A DNA stretch of 64,000 nt from Saccharopolyspora elongata (GCF_004348985.1 NZ_SMKW01000011.1:1-64000); one strand, 5' to 3'; counted from the stretch's first letter, positions 25,119 to 34,277 are shown. Notes: generated from the letters alone by a model not told the origin. Numbers and translations: made by a program.

Positions 25119-25460
25119 ATGAACGCGCTGCACGCCCACCAGGGCCAGGACGACCCGCCGGAGCTCGCCGAGCTGATGCGCCGGTTGCAGGACCAGCAGG
25201 CGGAGATCGACCGGGCCCGGCAGGACGTCGACGCCACCCTCGTCTCCGGCTGCTCCCGGGACAACGAGGTGACCGTCACCGTGCGGGGAACCGGCCGGTT
25301 CACCGAGGTCTCGATCGACCCCGAGGCGCTGCGCCGGTACGACGCCCGCGATATCGGTGCGATCGTGGTGGAAGCCGCCAACGACGCGCTGGACCGGCTG
25401 GCGCAGCACGCGGCGCAGCGGCTCGCGCCGGCGCTCGACGCCGCCGACGAGTGGCCGTGA
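25119..25460 (+). CDS. YbaB/EbfC-family protein (EspL-like position)
   Basis: A 113-residue protein of the YbaB/EbfC nucleoid-associated fold: an N-terminal coiled coil (LAELMRRLQDQQAEIDRARQ), then strands VTVTVRGTGRFTEVSIDPEAL, then a helix with ALDRLAQHAAQRLAPAL. EbfC-like proteins bind DNA as dimers. In mycobacterial ESX-1 the homologue EspL stabilises EspE/EspF-type substrates, and this gene sits in a comparable place just before eccD. Its TGA overlaps the eccD start at 25458-25460, so they are coupled. A chaperone or regulatory role for the ESX system is inferred. Confidence 0.82.
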   Translation: MNALHAHQGQDDPPELAELMRRLQDQQAEIDRARQDVDATLVSGCSRDNEVTVTVRGTGRFTEVSIDPEALRRYDARDIGAIVVEAANDALDRLAQHAAQRLAPALDAADEWP

Positions 25461-26824
25461 TGTCCACTCCGCGCCGGGTGACCGTGGTGGCCCCGGGCTC
25501 CAGGATCGATGTCGCGCTGCCGTTGGAGTGCACGGTGGCGGAGCTGATCCCGCAGCTCGTCCGGCTCACCGGGGTGCCGAGCCGCCCGGAGCAGCACCCC
25601 GGCTGGGTGCTCGCCCGCATCGGCGGCTCGGCGCTGGCGCCCGGCCTCACGGTGTCGGCGACCCTGGTGCAGGACGGCGAGATCCTCTGCCTGAATCCCC
25701 GCCCGAGGCAGGAAATCCCGCTGGTCTTCGATGACACCGTCGACGCGATCGCCGGTGCCGCGCAGACCCGTTCCGGGCCGTGGCGGCCGAGGGCCGGGCG
25801 GATCCTGAGCCTCTTCGCCGCCGTGGCGTTGTTCGTCGGTGCCACCGTTTTCGCGGCCGCGGCGCTGGCCGGCGGCCCGGCGGCGCCGATCGGGTGCGCG
25901 GTGATCGCCGTGGCGCTGGCGGTCGCGGGCGGCGCCCTGTCCCGGGCCCGGGGCGACCTGGATTCCGGCAGCGCGACCGCGGGTGCCGGCGTGGTCGCGG
26001 CGCTGCTGGCGGGGATCACGGCCCTGCCGCCGCACCTGCCCTGGCCGTTCGAGGTGGGATCGTTCGCCGCGGGCCTGGGCGCGGTGGCGCTGTACGCGAC
26101 GGCGGCGGCGATGCTGGTCCACCGGTTCACCGTGTTCGCGCCGATCGTCGCGGCCTCGGCGCTAGGCGCGCTGATTACCGCGAGCGTGCCGCTGTTCGAC
26201 CTGCCGGGCACCTCGGTCGCGGCGGTCTCGGTGGCGTTGACGGCCGCGCTCACCGCCGCCGCACCGATGATCGCGCTGCGCCTGGCCAAGCTGCCGATGC
26301 CCAGGGTGCCCGCGGACATGGACTCGTTCCGCGCCGACGAACAACCCACGCTCGACTCGTCCGTGCTCGGCCCTACGACGACCGCGACCGACGTCCTCAC
26401 CGGCCTGGTCACGGCGCTCGGCCTGGTGACGGCCGGAGGCTGCCTCGTGCTGCTCGGCGACCCGTCGCCGTGGGCGGCGGTGCTGGTGGCGCTCGCGGCC
26501 ACCGCATGGCTGCTGCGCTCGCGCTCCTACGCGGGCACCGCTCAGCGAGTCGCGGTGATCGTCATCGGCCTGTTCCTGCTGATCGGCCTGAGCGCGCGCC
26601 TGCTGTCCACACTGGACTACTACTGGACGCTCGCGGTCGCCGCGTTCGCCGTCGTGGCGGGAGCGGGCTGCCTGCACTACGCCGCGCGGAACCCGGCGAG
26701 CCTGCCGTCCCCGCTCCGCGCCCGCTGGCTGGACATCCTCGAATACCTGGTGCTGATCGCGCTGATCCCCACGGCGGCAGCGGTCCTGGACCTCTACAAC
26801 ACGATCCGCGACGCGGTCGGCTGA
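25460..26824 (+). CDS. eccD: EccD, ESX membrane channel subunit with ubiquitin-like domain
   Basis: A 454-residue EccD. Residues of about 1-85 are the cytosolic ubiquitin-like (YukD) domain (RRVTVVAPGSRIDVALPLE through QDGEILCLNPRP). Eleven predicted helices follow, starting ILSLFAAVALFVGATVFAAA and ending ILEYLVLIALIPTAAAVLDL. EccD forms the membrane barrel of the ESX core with EccB and EccC. The ATG at 25460 overlaps the upstream stop; GTG codons at 25451 and 25457 are alternatives. No eccE follows: the operon ends at a 24-bp perfect hairpin, and the next genes face the other way. Confidence 0.92.
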   Translation: MSTPRRVTVVAPGSRIDVALPLECTVAELIPQLVRLTGVPSRPEQHPGWVLARIGGSALAPGLTVSATLVQDGEILCLNPRPRQEIPLVFDDTVDAIAGAAQTRSGPWRPRAGRILSLFAAVALFVGATVFAAAALAGGPAAPIGCAVIAVALAVAGGALSRARGDLDSGSATAGAGVVAALLAGITALPPHLPWPFEVGSFAAGLGAVALYATAAAMLVHRFTVFAPIVAASALGALITASVPLFDLPGTSVAAVSVALTAALTAAAPMIALRLAKLPMPRVPADMDSFRADEQPTLDSSVLGPTTTATDVLTGLVTALGLVTAGGCLVLLGDPSPWAAVLVALAATAWLLRSRSYAGTAQRVAVIVIGLFLLIGLSARLLSTLDYYWTLAVAAFAVVAGAGCLHYAARNPASLPSPLRARWLDILEYLVLIALIPTAAAVLDLYNTIRDAVG

Positions 26825-26863
26825 ACCGCCTGGCCAACCACGTTCCGGCGGCCGTCCGCCGTA

Positions 26864-26917
26864 GTCCCGCAATTTCAATGGAAATCGAAGGTCCGATTTC
26901 CATTGAAATTGCGGGAC
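26864..26917. terminator. 24-bp perfect hairpin between convergent genes
   Basis: The arms 26864-26887 and 26894-26917 are exact reverse complements with a 6-nt loop. The outer stem begins GTCCCGCAATTTCAATGG. It lies between eccD and the leftward regulator at 27023, so a two-way terminator is likely. The same stem sequence is used, with changes, at 44450-44749. Confidence 0.85.
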
Positions 26918-27022
26918 GGCGGTTGAACGCATGGTGAGCATGTCGTAAGAGGGGGATTGCTCCTCCTCCACGGGCCTGCCGGGTGCAGTGTCGCCGGTCC
27001 CCCGGCCGAAGCCGGACCACGC

Positions 27023-27703
27023 TCACCGACCTTGCGGGTCGAGGTCGGCGTCGTGCACGAGCAGGGCGACCTGCACGCGGTTGTTGAGGTCCAGCTTGGT
27101 GAAGATGGCCGATACGTGGGTCTTGACCGTCGCCAGGCCGAGGTGGTGGCGCGCGGCGATCTCGGAGTTCGACCGCCCGGCGCCGATCTCGATCGCGACG
27201 GTGCGTTCCCGGTCGGCGAGCAGGTCGAGCCGCCGGCGTGCCGCGTCGCGACGGGTGTCCTGTTCGGACCCGGCGACGCGGTCGATGAGCCGTCGGGTCA
27301 CTTCCGGTGAGAGCACCGGACGTCCTTGTGCCGCGTGCCGGATCGCGACGACGAGCTCGTCCGGCGGGGTGTCCTTGAGCAGGAATCCGGCTGCCCCGGC
27401 CCGCAGGGCGCGCAGCACGTGCGCGTCGGCGTCGAACGTGGTGAGCACGACGACCTGCGGAGCCTGCGGGCGGCGGCGGAGCGTCTCGGTCGCGGCGAGC
27501 CCGTCCGTGCCGGGCATCCGGATGTCCATCAGCACGACGTCCGGTGCGTGGCGGTCGGCCAGCTCCACCGCCTCCGCGCCGTCGCCCGCCTCGGCGACCA
27601 CCCGCAGGTCGGGGGCGCCGCGCAGCATCATGGTCAGCCCGAAGCGGACGATCGGGTCGTCGTCCACGACCAGCACGTCGACGGTCGGTGCGGGATCAGT
27701 CAC
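27023..27703 (-). CDS. NarL/FixJ-family response regulator
   Basis: A 226-residue regulator with a complete receiver (VVDDDPIVRFG acidic pair, Asp in VVLMDIRMPGTDG, Thr switch in VVLTTFD, Lys in FLLKDTPPDE) and a LuxR-type helix-turn-helix (LLADRERTVAIEIGAGRSNSE then LATVKTHVSAIFTKL). The GTG start at 27703 overlaps the kinase stop at 27702-27700 (GTGA), so the pair is co-translated. The gene is unlinked in direction to the ESX genes on its left and probably forms an independent sensory system with the 28863 kinase. Targets are unknown. Confidence 0.9.
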   Translation of the reverse strand: MTDPAPTVDVLVVDDDPIVRFGLTMMLRGAPDLRVVAEAGDGAEAVELADRHAPDVVLMDIRMPGTDGLAATETLRRRPQAPQVVVLTTFDADAHVLRALRAGAAGFLLKDTPPDELVVAIRHAAQGRPVLSPEVTRRLIDRVAGSEQDTRRDAARRRLDLLADRERTVAIEIGAGRSNSEIAARHHLGLATVKTHVSAIFTKLDLNNRVQVALLVHDADLDPQGR

Positions 27704-28863
27704 GCCGGCCACGGTAGCCGCATCCCGACCCGCCATCCGCCGGAACCGGTCGGCCCGTGGTCGAGCCGGCCGCCGACGAGCGCGGCCCGCTCGGCCAGCC
27801 CGCGCAGCCCTTCCCCGGAGCCGGCGGGTTGCGCGGAGGGCGTGGACTGCCGCTCGTTGACGATCTCGGCCGCCAGGTGGTCGCCGGGCTCACCGGTGAT
27901 CCGGACGACGACCGGCGCGCCGGGCGCGTGCTTGCGGGCGTTGATCAGGCCTTCCTGCACGAGCCGGTAGAGCGTGCGGCCCACCGTCGCGGGGACGGCC
28001 CGCCCGCCGGTCGTCACCGCGGAGTCGTCCCGCAGCTCGACCGGAGTACCGGCACGCTCGGCCTCGTCGATCAGCTCGACGACGTCCTCGACGCCCGGCA
28101 GCGGGAGTTCGCCCACCGGGGCGCGCAGCACGCCGATCACCTCGCGCAGGTCCTGCAGGGCACGATGCGCGTTCTCCCGGACCACCTCCGAGGCACGGGC
28201 GACCTCCTCGGGCGAGGCACCGCGGTGGTAGGCCAGCGCGCCCGCGTGGACGCTGAGAATCGACAGCCGGTGGCCGAGAACGTCGTGCATCTCCCGCGCG
28301 AGCGTCTCCCGTGCCTCGTGCTGGGAGCGCTCTGCCCGCAACCGGGCCTCGACCTCGGCCGCGGCGGCCCGTTCGCGCAACGATGCGATGAGCTGCCGCC
28401 GACTGCGGACCAGCAGGCCCCATGCGACGACCGCGACGTGCACGGTGACGATGAAGGCGAGGATGACCGACAGCGGCGTCGCCGGCTCCGGCCGCAGCAC
28501 CAGGTAGACCCCGATCGAGAGCACGCTGCCCATGGCCAGCACCGCAGTGGCCCTCGCCGAGCGGTGGACGGCCACGGTGAACAGCGCGATGAGCGCGGCA
28601 GCGGAAATCGACTCGGAGAACGTGACCGGCACGATCAGGGCGACGGCGAGCACCACCGGGTAGCGGCGCCGCCACCACAGCGCGAGGCATCCGAGCACAC
28701 CGGCGACGTGGTCCAGGTGCAGCACCCACAGCGGCACCGTTCCCGGGTCCTCCCACCGGTACGCAGCCACGTAGAACCCGGCCAAGGCCGCGATCACGAT
28801 GAACCCGCCGTCCGCGATCCGGTCCCGGACCGCCCCTCGCCGCGTGCCTGCTGTGTCGTCCAT
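27700..28863 (-). CDS. NarL-type sensor histidine kinase
   Basis: A 387-residue kinase with about five N-terminal helices (GFIVIAALAGFYVAAY through VHVAVVAWGLLV), a short coiled coil and a canonical HisKA_3 H-box (LAREMHDVLGHRLSILSVHAGAL). The ATPase domain has N-box LVQEGLINARKHAPG, a weak G1 (EIVNERQS, where the usual D-x-G-x-G is absent) and G2 GEGLRGLAERAALVGG. The poor G1 is common in this subfamily but may lower ATP affinity. I choose the ATG at 28863 over 28881. It forms a coupled operon with the downstream regulator. Confidence 0.86.
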   Translation of the reverse strand: MDDTAGTRRGAVRDRIADGGFIVIAALAGFYVAAYRWEDPGTVPLWVLHLDHVAGVLGCLALWWRRRYPVVLAVALIVPVTFSESISAAALIALFTVAVHRSARATAVLAMGSVLSIGVYLVLRPEPATPLSVILAFIVTVHVAVVAWGLLVRSRRQLIASLRERAAAAEVEARLRAERSQHEARETLAREMHDVLGHRLSILSVHAGALAYHRGASPEEVARASEVVRENAHRALQDLREVIGVLRAPVGELPLPGVEDVVELIDEAERAGTPVELRDDSAVTTGGRAVPATVGRTLYRLVQEGLINARKHAPGAPVVVRITGEPGDHLAAEIVNERQSTPSAQPAGSGEGLRGLAERAALVGGRLDHGPTGSGGWRVGMRLPWPA

Positions 28864-29181
28864 CGCGGCCAGCCTAGGCAAGCCTGCACGTCACCACCTC
28901 CTCCCGAAGGACGAGGCCCGCTCCGACTTCGGTCAGGCGATCCGAGCCCTTCGATCGATCCGCACCTCCGGGCGGCCGCCCTACCGTCCACGGCATGTCC
29001 CGAATGCCGCCGTCGCCTACCGGATCCCACCGCTGCTGCAGCGGCACGAGGCCGCGCTCAGCCCCGTCGTGCAGGGGTGTTGGCCCTGGCCGGAATCCGT
29101 GGGGTGACTGGGATTGCTGGTTTCGCCACGGCGGCACGGTCCACTGTGGCGCCGACATCTACCTGCCTCCGAGGAGTCATC
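28864..29181. other. 318-bp divergent intergenic region, nothing specific seen
   Basis: This gap separates the kinase start from the start of the lipoprotein hydrolase. I see no convincing ORF, hairpin or operator. It should hold promoters for both flanking genes. Confidence 0.4.
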
Positions 29182-30744
29182 GTGTTTCGTGTTCGCTCGA
29201 CGCTCGTCGCCCTGGGTGCGGCGTCGCTGGTCCTCATCGGCGCCTGCGCCGCACCGGCGCCGTTCGAGACGAGATCGGGGCCGCCTGGCTCGGCGCCGGC
29301 GGGAGAACTGGCGGAGTTCTACGACCAGCAGGTCGCGTTCGAGCGGTGCGCGCCATACGCGACGACGGCGCTCGACGAGAAGCTCTTCGCCGACGACCGC
29401 TACGACTGCGCGCGCGTCCAGGTCCCCGTGGACTACGCCGACCCGGACGGGCCGCGCGGGGAAGTCGCCCTGCTGCGGGTCAAGGCGCGCGGGGAGAAGA
29501 TCGGGTCACTGCTGGTCAACCCGGGCGGCCCCGGTGGCTCGGGGATGAACTTCGTCGCGCTGCTGGGGCCGCTGTGGGCTGCGGGGCCGGTGGGGGAACG
29601 GTTCGACGTGATCGGGTTCGATCCCCGGGGCGTGGGCGCCTCCACCCCGCGGGTGGACTGCTACACCGACGCCGAATACGAGCGCGGTGAAGGCTTCTCG
29701 GGCGCGCTCGTGCCGGACGTCGCCGACGAGCAGGAGGCCCGGATGGTGGCGCAGCGCTGCGCGGAGGGCTCCGGTGGTCCGCAAGCGCTGGCCAGTTTCG
29801 GCACCAGCAACGTCGTACGGGACATGGACGTGCTGCGCGCGACGCTGGGTGACGAGAAGCTGTCCTACCTCGGCATCAGCTACGGGACCCAGCTGGGCGC
29901 GGTGTACGCCGAGGCGTTCCCGCAGAACGTGCGCGCGATGGCACTCGACAGCGCCATCGACCCCGACCTCACCGCCACCGAGTTCAACTTCGCGCAGATG
30001 ACGGGATTCCAGAAGGCCTTCGAGCGGTACGCCGCGGACTGCGCCACCAGTGCCGACTGTCCACTGGGCACCGACCCGGTCCGGGCGACCGAGGCGTTCC
30101 AAGCCATCGCGCGGCCCCTGCTGGAGCACCCCGCACCCACCGCGGACGGTCGCGGTCTGACCTACGACGACGTCATGAACGCGGTGACGAGCGCCTTGTA
30201 CGCCCAGTCGCTGTGGCCGAAGCTCACCGAAGGACTCGCCGAGCTGGCCGCCGGACGCGGTGACGTGCTGCAGGCGCAGCGCGACAGCGCCTTCGGGCGT
30301 GGCCCCGACGGCCGGTACAACAATTCCGGCGACGCGGCATACGCGATCCGGTGCATGGATTTGCCGCGTCGCACCCCTGCGGAGCAGACCGAATTGGCCC
30401 GGCAGATCCGCGCAGCCGCCCCGTTCACGGACTCCGGTCGGCCGGTGCGGGAATCACACCACGAGTGCGAGGCCTGGCCGCAGCCGCCGACCTTGCCGCA
30501 GCCGTGGGTCACCGGCCCGGTCGGACTGCCGCCCACGCTGACGATCTCCATCACCGGCGACCCGGCCACCCCGTACGAGGGCGGCATCAACCTGGCCCGC
30601 GTGCTGGGCGGGAGCCTGCTGACCGTGGAGGGCGCCCAGCACGGCATCGCGCTGTTGGGGCAGAGCGAGTGCGTCGACGGCCTCGTCGCCGACTACCTGA
30701 TCGACCTGCAGACCCCGCCCGACGACGCCCGCTGCACCGCGTAG
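29182..30744 (+). CDS. Lipoprotein alpha/beta-hydrolase, TAP-like tripeptidyl aminopeptidase family
   Basis: A 520-residue exported lipoprotein: an N-terminal helix with lipobox LIGAC (MFRVRSTLVALGAASLVL), then the TAP/SCO-type hydrolase. The oxyanion motif is LLVNPGGPGGSGMNF, the nucleophile elbow is YLGISYGTQLGAVYAE, and the C-terminal TAP-like domain has the late Asp (SITGDPATP) and His (VEGAQHGIAL). Relatives cleave N-terminal tripeptides or hydrophobic esters outside the cell in Streptomyces and related genera. The GTG at 29182 follows GAGGAG. It stands alone with no operon partner; the substrate is not predictable beyond peptidase or esterase. Confidence 0.88.
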   Translation: MFRVRSTLVALGAASLVLIGACAAPAPFETRSGPPGSAPAGELAEFYDQQVAFERCAPYATTALDEKLFADDRYDCARVQVPVDYADPDGPRGEVALLRVKARGEKIGSLLVNPGGPGGSGMNFVALLGPLWAAGPVGERFDVIGFDPRGVGASTPRVDCYTDAEYERGEGFSGALVPDVADEQEARMVAQRCAEGSGGPQALASFGTSNVVRDMDVLRATLGDEKLSYLGISYGTQLGAVYAEAFPQNVRAMALDSAIDPDLTATEFNFAQMTGFQKAFERYAADCATSADCPLGTDPVRATEAFQAIARPLLEHPAPTADGRGLTYDDVMNAVTSALYAQSLWPKLTEGLAELAAGRGDVLQAQRDSAFGRGPDGRYNNSGDAAYAIRCMDLPRRTPAEQTELARQIRAAAPFTDSGRPVRESHHECEAWPQPPTLPQPWVTGPVGLPPTLTISITGDPATPYEGGINLARVLGGSLLTVEGAQHGIALLGQSECVDGLVADYLIDLQTPPDDARCTA

Positions 30745-30948
30745 CCGATGCGTCGGCAGACCGGGACCCCGGCGGCGGTGGACTCCCCGCGCCGGTCCCG
30801 GTGCCCGGCCCGGCGGCTGGAGGAACTCGGTGGCTCGAAGTGCCGGCACGGCTCCGGATCACCGTTCGCGCTCATCGGTCGTCGATGTGGATGGAAATGG
30901 CGGGGCGAGCGCTTCGCGCCGTAGCGGGCGCACCCCTGAGGAGGAAAC

Positions 30949-31593
30949 ATGTTCAAGAGGTACCGGCGGCGCTGGCAGCTCGCCAAGGTCAAGCCCGGCG
31001 ACGGGAGCACACTCCAGGAGTACCGCATCTGGCAGTTGTTCTCCCGTTCGCTGTTCGTCCTCGAACTCCCCCACCATTCGGGGAGCAGTCACGTCTTCGA
31101 GGTCGACGTGCGGCACATGGCAGACAGCACGACCAAGAAGAGCCCGGCCGCGCTCTACCGCGACGGTGTTCAGGTCTACCGCGCCAACCTTCCTGTGGCG
31201 TTCCCGGTGCCCGGCGGGGTCATCGAGGTCGCCACCAGCCAGTACGGGCTGAAACGCATGCACTACGTCACCGAAGACGGCGGCGAACACACGCTGCGCC
31301 CTCACCCTCGCTCGCAAGAAGGACTGCGAGCCAGGTTCGACCATCGGTTCCCCCGCACGAGCGCCTTCATCGGCGCAGCAGCCATCGCCATACTCCTCAC
31401 CGGACTCGCCGTCAGCCTTTCCCTTGCGGTAGAAGGGCTCACCCGGATCCCTGTCATCGCCCAGCACACCGGCACGTTCACCTCGCCGATTCACCTCCCG
31501 CAGTGGGCGAAAATCGCCCTACCCGTCGCAGGGGCCATCGCCGCTACCGAACGCGCCCTGAGACTCCGAAAAACCTGGCTGGTAGGCGGATGA
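30949..31593 (+). CDS. Hypothetical protein with two C-terminal membrane helices
   Basis: A 214-residue protein of unknown function. The first about 130 residues are soluble and beta-rich (SRSLFVLELPHHSGSSHVFE, VYRANLPVAFPVPGGVIEVA) with charged ends. The last about 80 residues carry two helices (TSAFIGAAAIAILLTGLAVSL and WAKIALPVAGAIAATERAL). GAGGAGGAAAC just before the ATG is a strong ribosome site, so this is a real gene. I do not recognise a family. Membrane location with a large cytosolic N-terminal domain is the simplest reading. Confidence 0.7.
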   Translation: MFKRYRRRWQLAKVKPGDGSTLQEYRIWQLFSRSLFVLELPHHSGSSHVFEVDVRHMADSTTKKSPAALYRDGVQVYRANLPVAFPVPGGVIEVATSQYGLKRMHYVTEDGGEHTLRPHPRSQEGLRARFDHRFPRTSAFIGAAAIAILLTGLAVSLSLAVEGLTRIPVIAQHTGTFTSPIHLPQWAKIALPVAGAIAATERALRLRKTWLVGG

Positions 31594-31713
31594 GCGCTGA
31601 GCACGTGCGCGCACCTGGCCCGGCTCGCCATGATCTTGGTTGACGGTAGGTCATCCTGAAAGCAGAGCTCGTCCTCGCGCACGCCGTCCCCGAAGAGCCG
31701 TACGGCCGCAACC

Positions 31714-32220
31714 TCAGTCGACCTTGATGAGGGTGACCTTCATGGACGGCTGGTAGGTCGTTCCGTCGTCGGTGCGCTCGTGCAGGACGGTCTGGACGCG
31801 GTGGTCGGCGCTGAACTCCACCGTGGCACGGGTGGTTTCGCCCCGGTAGGTCCACGTGTCGCCGCACGCGACCAGACTGCTGACGACCACGTTTCCGCCG
31901 CTGTCGAAGAAGTGCGACGTGTAGGCGCCGCTCGCCTCGTCGTAGCCGATGATCTCGGTTCCGCCCACGCCGGTCTCACCGATGCGCCCGTACGCCGTGT
32001 GGAGGAGGAAGAAACCGCCAGGAGCCCACTCGTACACGTCGGAGGTCGTGATCGCCGGCCCGGGAGTTCCGTCATCGTTGATCACATGGCCTTCGTTGAT
32101 CCACCTGCCCACCCAAGCTCCGAGCGCGTCGTGCTGCGGGCCGCGCGTCCGCCCCGGCCCGTCGGCGTGCTCCGCGCCCCGGTTGACCGCCACCACTCGC
32201 GGTGTCGTCTGCTCAGCCAT
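31714..32220 (-). CDS. DUF1579-family protein
   Basis: A 168-residue protein with the DUF1579 pattern: HDALGAWVGRWINEGHV, then VYEWAPGGFFLLHTAYG, then a calycin-like set of strands (TEIIGYDEASGAYTSHFFD, WTYRGETTRATVEFS). These small lipocalin-like proteins are widespread in actinobacteria and proteobacteria, and no function is established. The ATG at 32220 is preceded by a GAAAGGAG site. The gene is divergent from the frameshifted methyltransferase by 113 bp. Confidence 0.75.
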   Translation of the reverse strand: MAEQTTPRVVAVNRGAEHADGPGRTRGPQHDALGAWVGRWINEGHVINDDGTPGPAITTSDVYEWAPGGFFLLHTAYGRIGETGVGGTEIIGYDEASGAYTSHFFDSGGNVVVSSLVACGDTWTYRGETTRATVEFSADHRVQTVLHERTDDGTTYQPSMKVTLIKVD

Positions 32221-32333
32221 GTCTGCTCCTTTCGGCGGGGGGATTTCCCCAGTCGGCAGCCTGCCCGAACGGGCCCTCCCGGCGAGTGGGCCGTGGTATT
32301 TTCCCCGCGATCTGCAACAGGGGGTACTGCGGA

Positions 32334-33124
32334 ATGGCACACGAGTCCGTCGAGATCGACACATCCGTGCCGCCTCGGCGCGGATGTGGAACTACTGGCT
32401 CGGTGGCAAGGACAACTACGCCGTCGACCGCGCGGCCGGCGACGATTTCCGGGCCCTGTTCCCCGGAATCGACTTCGCGGCTCGCGCCGGGCGGTCGTTC
32501 TTGGCGCGCGCCGTGCGGCATCTGGTCGTCGAGGCCGGGGTGCGCCAGTTCCTGGACATCGGCACGGGCCTGCCCACCGCCGACAACACCCACGAGATCG
32601 CGCAGCGGCACGCCCCCGAATGCCGGATCGTCTACGTCGACAACGATCCGCTGGTGCTGGCCCACGCCCGGGCGCTGCTGACCGGCACCGCCGAGGGCGC
32701 CACCGACTACATCCACGCCGACATCCGCGACCCGGAGACCATCCTGGCGTGCGCCGCCGACACGCTGGACCTGGACCGGCCGGTCGCGCTGGTGCTGTTC
32801 GGCATCCTGGGCCTGATCCCGGACGAGGACGACCCGTGGTCCCTGGTGCACCGGCTGCTGGGGGCGCTGCCGCCGGGCAGCTACCTCGCGCTGTTCGACA
32901 GCCCGGACACCGATCCGGGGCTGCTGGCCGCCCGCCGCAAGCAGGCCGACGCCGGAGCGATCCCCTACCACAGCCGGAGCCCCGAGCAGATCGCCGCGTA
33001 CTTCCGCGACCTGGAGCTCCTCGAACCGGGGCTGGTGCCCTGCACCCGCTGGCGCCCCGACGAGCCACCGGTCGATTCCCCGGCCGACCTGTCCACGCTC
33101 GGCGGCATCGGCCGCAAACCCTGA
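32334..33124 (+). pseudogene. SAM-dependent methyltransferase (DUF574/S-adenosylmethionine family), frameshifted
   Basis: The family start lies in one frame (MAHESVEIDTSVP from the ATG at 32334) and continues in another as ASARMWNYWLGGKDNYAVDR to the stop at 33124. The break is at about 32371-32374, and restoring one base joins VP to ASARMW as in relatives. The rest is intact: FLDIGTGLPTADNTHE (SAM loop), VYVDNDPLVLAHARALL and ALVLFGILGLIPDE. This family is abundant in actinomycetes and methylates unknown substrates. The gene is either inactivated or carries a sequencing error; alternatively translation begins internally at the ATG at 32383, losing about 17 residues. Confidence 0.75.
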
Positions 33125-33140
33125 CCGTCCGGCGGGGGCG

Positions 33141-34277
33141 TCAGCACGCGTACCGCCAGAAGTCCCGCATCCACTCGGGCGGGACCGGGCCGTCCATCGC
33201 GACCTGGGCGTACAGGATTGCTACTGCGCCCGTGGACGGGACGATGTGCGCCGAGGTCCCGGTCCCGCCGACCCAGCCGTAGCGCCCCGGCACGTTCCAC
33301 GGGTCGATGGCCGCGATGTCGACCGAGCCGCCGAAGCCCCAGCCCTGGCCTTCCAGGAACACCTCGCCGGTCTCGCGCTGGGCCGCGGTGGTGTGATCGG
33401 TGGTCATCATGCGCACCGAATCGTCCGACAGCAGCCGACGGCCGTCGCCGGTGGTGCCGCCGGCCAGCAGCATCCGGCCGAAGGCCAGCCAGTCGTCGAC
33501 GGTCCCGACCAGCCCGCCGGAACCCAGCGGGAAAGCGGGCGGGGTGCTCCACTGCCCGTCGGGACCGTCGGCGAGCTCCAGCCCGGCGGGGCCGCTTCGG
33601 TAGTAGCTGGTGAACCGCGCCCGCTTCTCGGCAGGCACCACGAACCCGGAGTCGGCCATGCCCAGCGGCGCGAACACCCGCTCCGCCAGGAAGTCCGGCA
33701 GCGAACGGCCGGAGACGCGGGCGATCAGCACGCCCTGCAGGGCCGAGCAGGTGTCGTACAGCCATGCCTCGCCGGGCTGGTGCAGCAGCGGAACCCGGGA
33801 CAGCTCGGCCATCCACTCGTCCGTCGCCGGGAAGCTCTGCGGCTCGCGACCGTCCCGCTGCACCGAGAACAGGCGCTGGACCGCAGGCAGCTCGAAGTCG
33901 GAGGCGAAGCCATAGCCCGCCGTGGAGCTGAGCAGGTCGAACACCGTGATCGGCCGGGCCGCCGGCACCACGTCGTCCACCTCGCTGCCGGGCGTCCGGA
34001 CGACGGATGGCTCGGCCAGTTCCGGCAGCCACTCCCGGACCGGTTCGTGCAGCCCGATCCGCCCCTCCTCGACCAGCATCAGCACCGCCGCGGCGACGAC
34101 GGTCTTGGTGACCGAGGCGATGCGGAAGATCGAGTCCCGCGCCATCGGAGCACCGCCGACGGCGAGGGAGCCGACGGCGGCCACCTCGACCCGGTCGCCG
34201 CGAGCCACGAGGCCCACCGCCCCCGGCACCGATCCATCGTCGACATGCTTCCGCAGGATGCCGTGCAGGTCTGGCAT
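33141..34277 (-). CDS. Serine hydrolase, beta-lactamase/penicillin-binding-like (class C fold)
   Basis: A 378-residue cytosolic member of the beta-lactamase superfamily. The catalytic S-x-x-K is present (FRIASVTKTVVAAAVLMLVE). The usual Tyr-x-Asn is Tyr-Asp-Thr (WLYDTCSALQGVL), and a late G-G-T-G-T (GWVGGTGTSAHIV) stands in for the third motif. Such proteins are usually esterases or D-aminopeptidase-like enzymes rather than antibiotic lactamases. There is no signal peptide. GGAAGGTGG precedes the ATG at 34277, which I prefer to 34325. It is convergent with the methyltransferase by 16 bp and divergent from the esterase at 34510. Confidence 0.85.
   Translation of the reverse strand: MPDLHGILRKHVDDGSVPGAVGLVARGDRVEVAAVGSLAVGGAPMARDSIFRIASVTKTVVAAAVLMLVEEGRIGLHEPVREWLPELAEPSVVRTPGSEVDDVVPAARPITVFDLLSSTAGYGFASDFELPAVQRLFSVQRDGREPQSFPATDEWMAELSRVPLLHQPGEAWLYDTCSALQGVLIARVSGRSLPDFLAERVFAPLGMADSGFVVPAEKRARFTSYYRSGPAGLELADGPDGQWSTPPAFPLGSGGLVGTVDDWLAFGRMLLAGGTTGDGRRLLSDDSVRMMTTDHTTAAQRETGEVFLEGQGWGFGGSVDIAAIDPWNVPGRYGWVGGTGTSAHIVPSTGAVAILYAQVAMDGPVPPEWMRDFWRYAC

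Noticed and set aside
24377-26122. Long leftward open frame extending eccC upstream by almost 600 codons
   Set aside because: It is antisense to three well-supported genes, and its translation is arginine/glycine-rich high-GC noise.
33141-34277. Calling this serine hydrolase an antibiotic-resistance beta-lactamase
   Set aside because: There is no signal peptide, Tyr-x-Asn is altered and the third motif is unusual. Esterase or peptidase activity is more likely.
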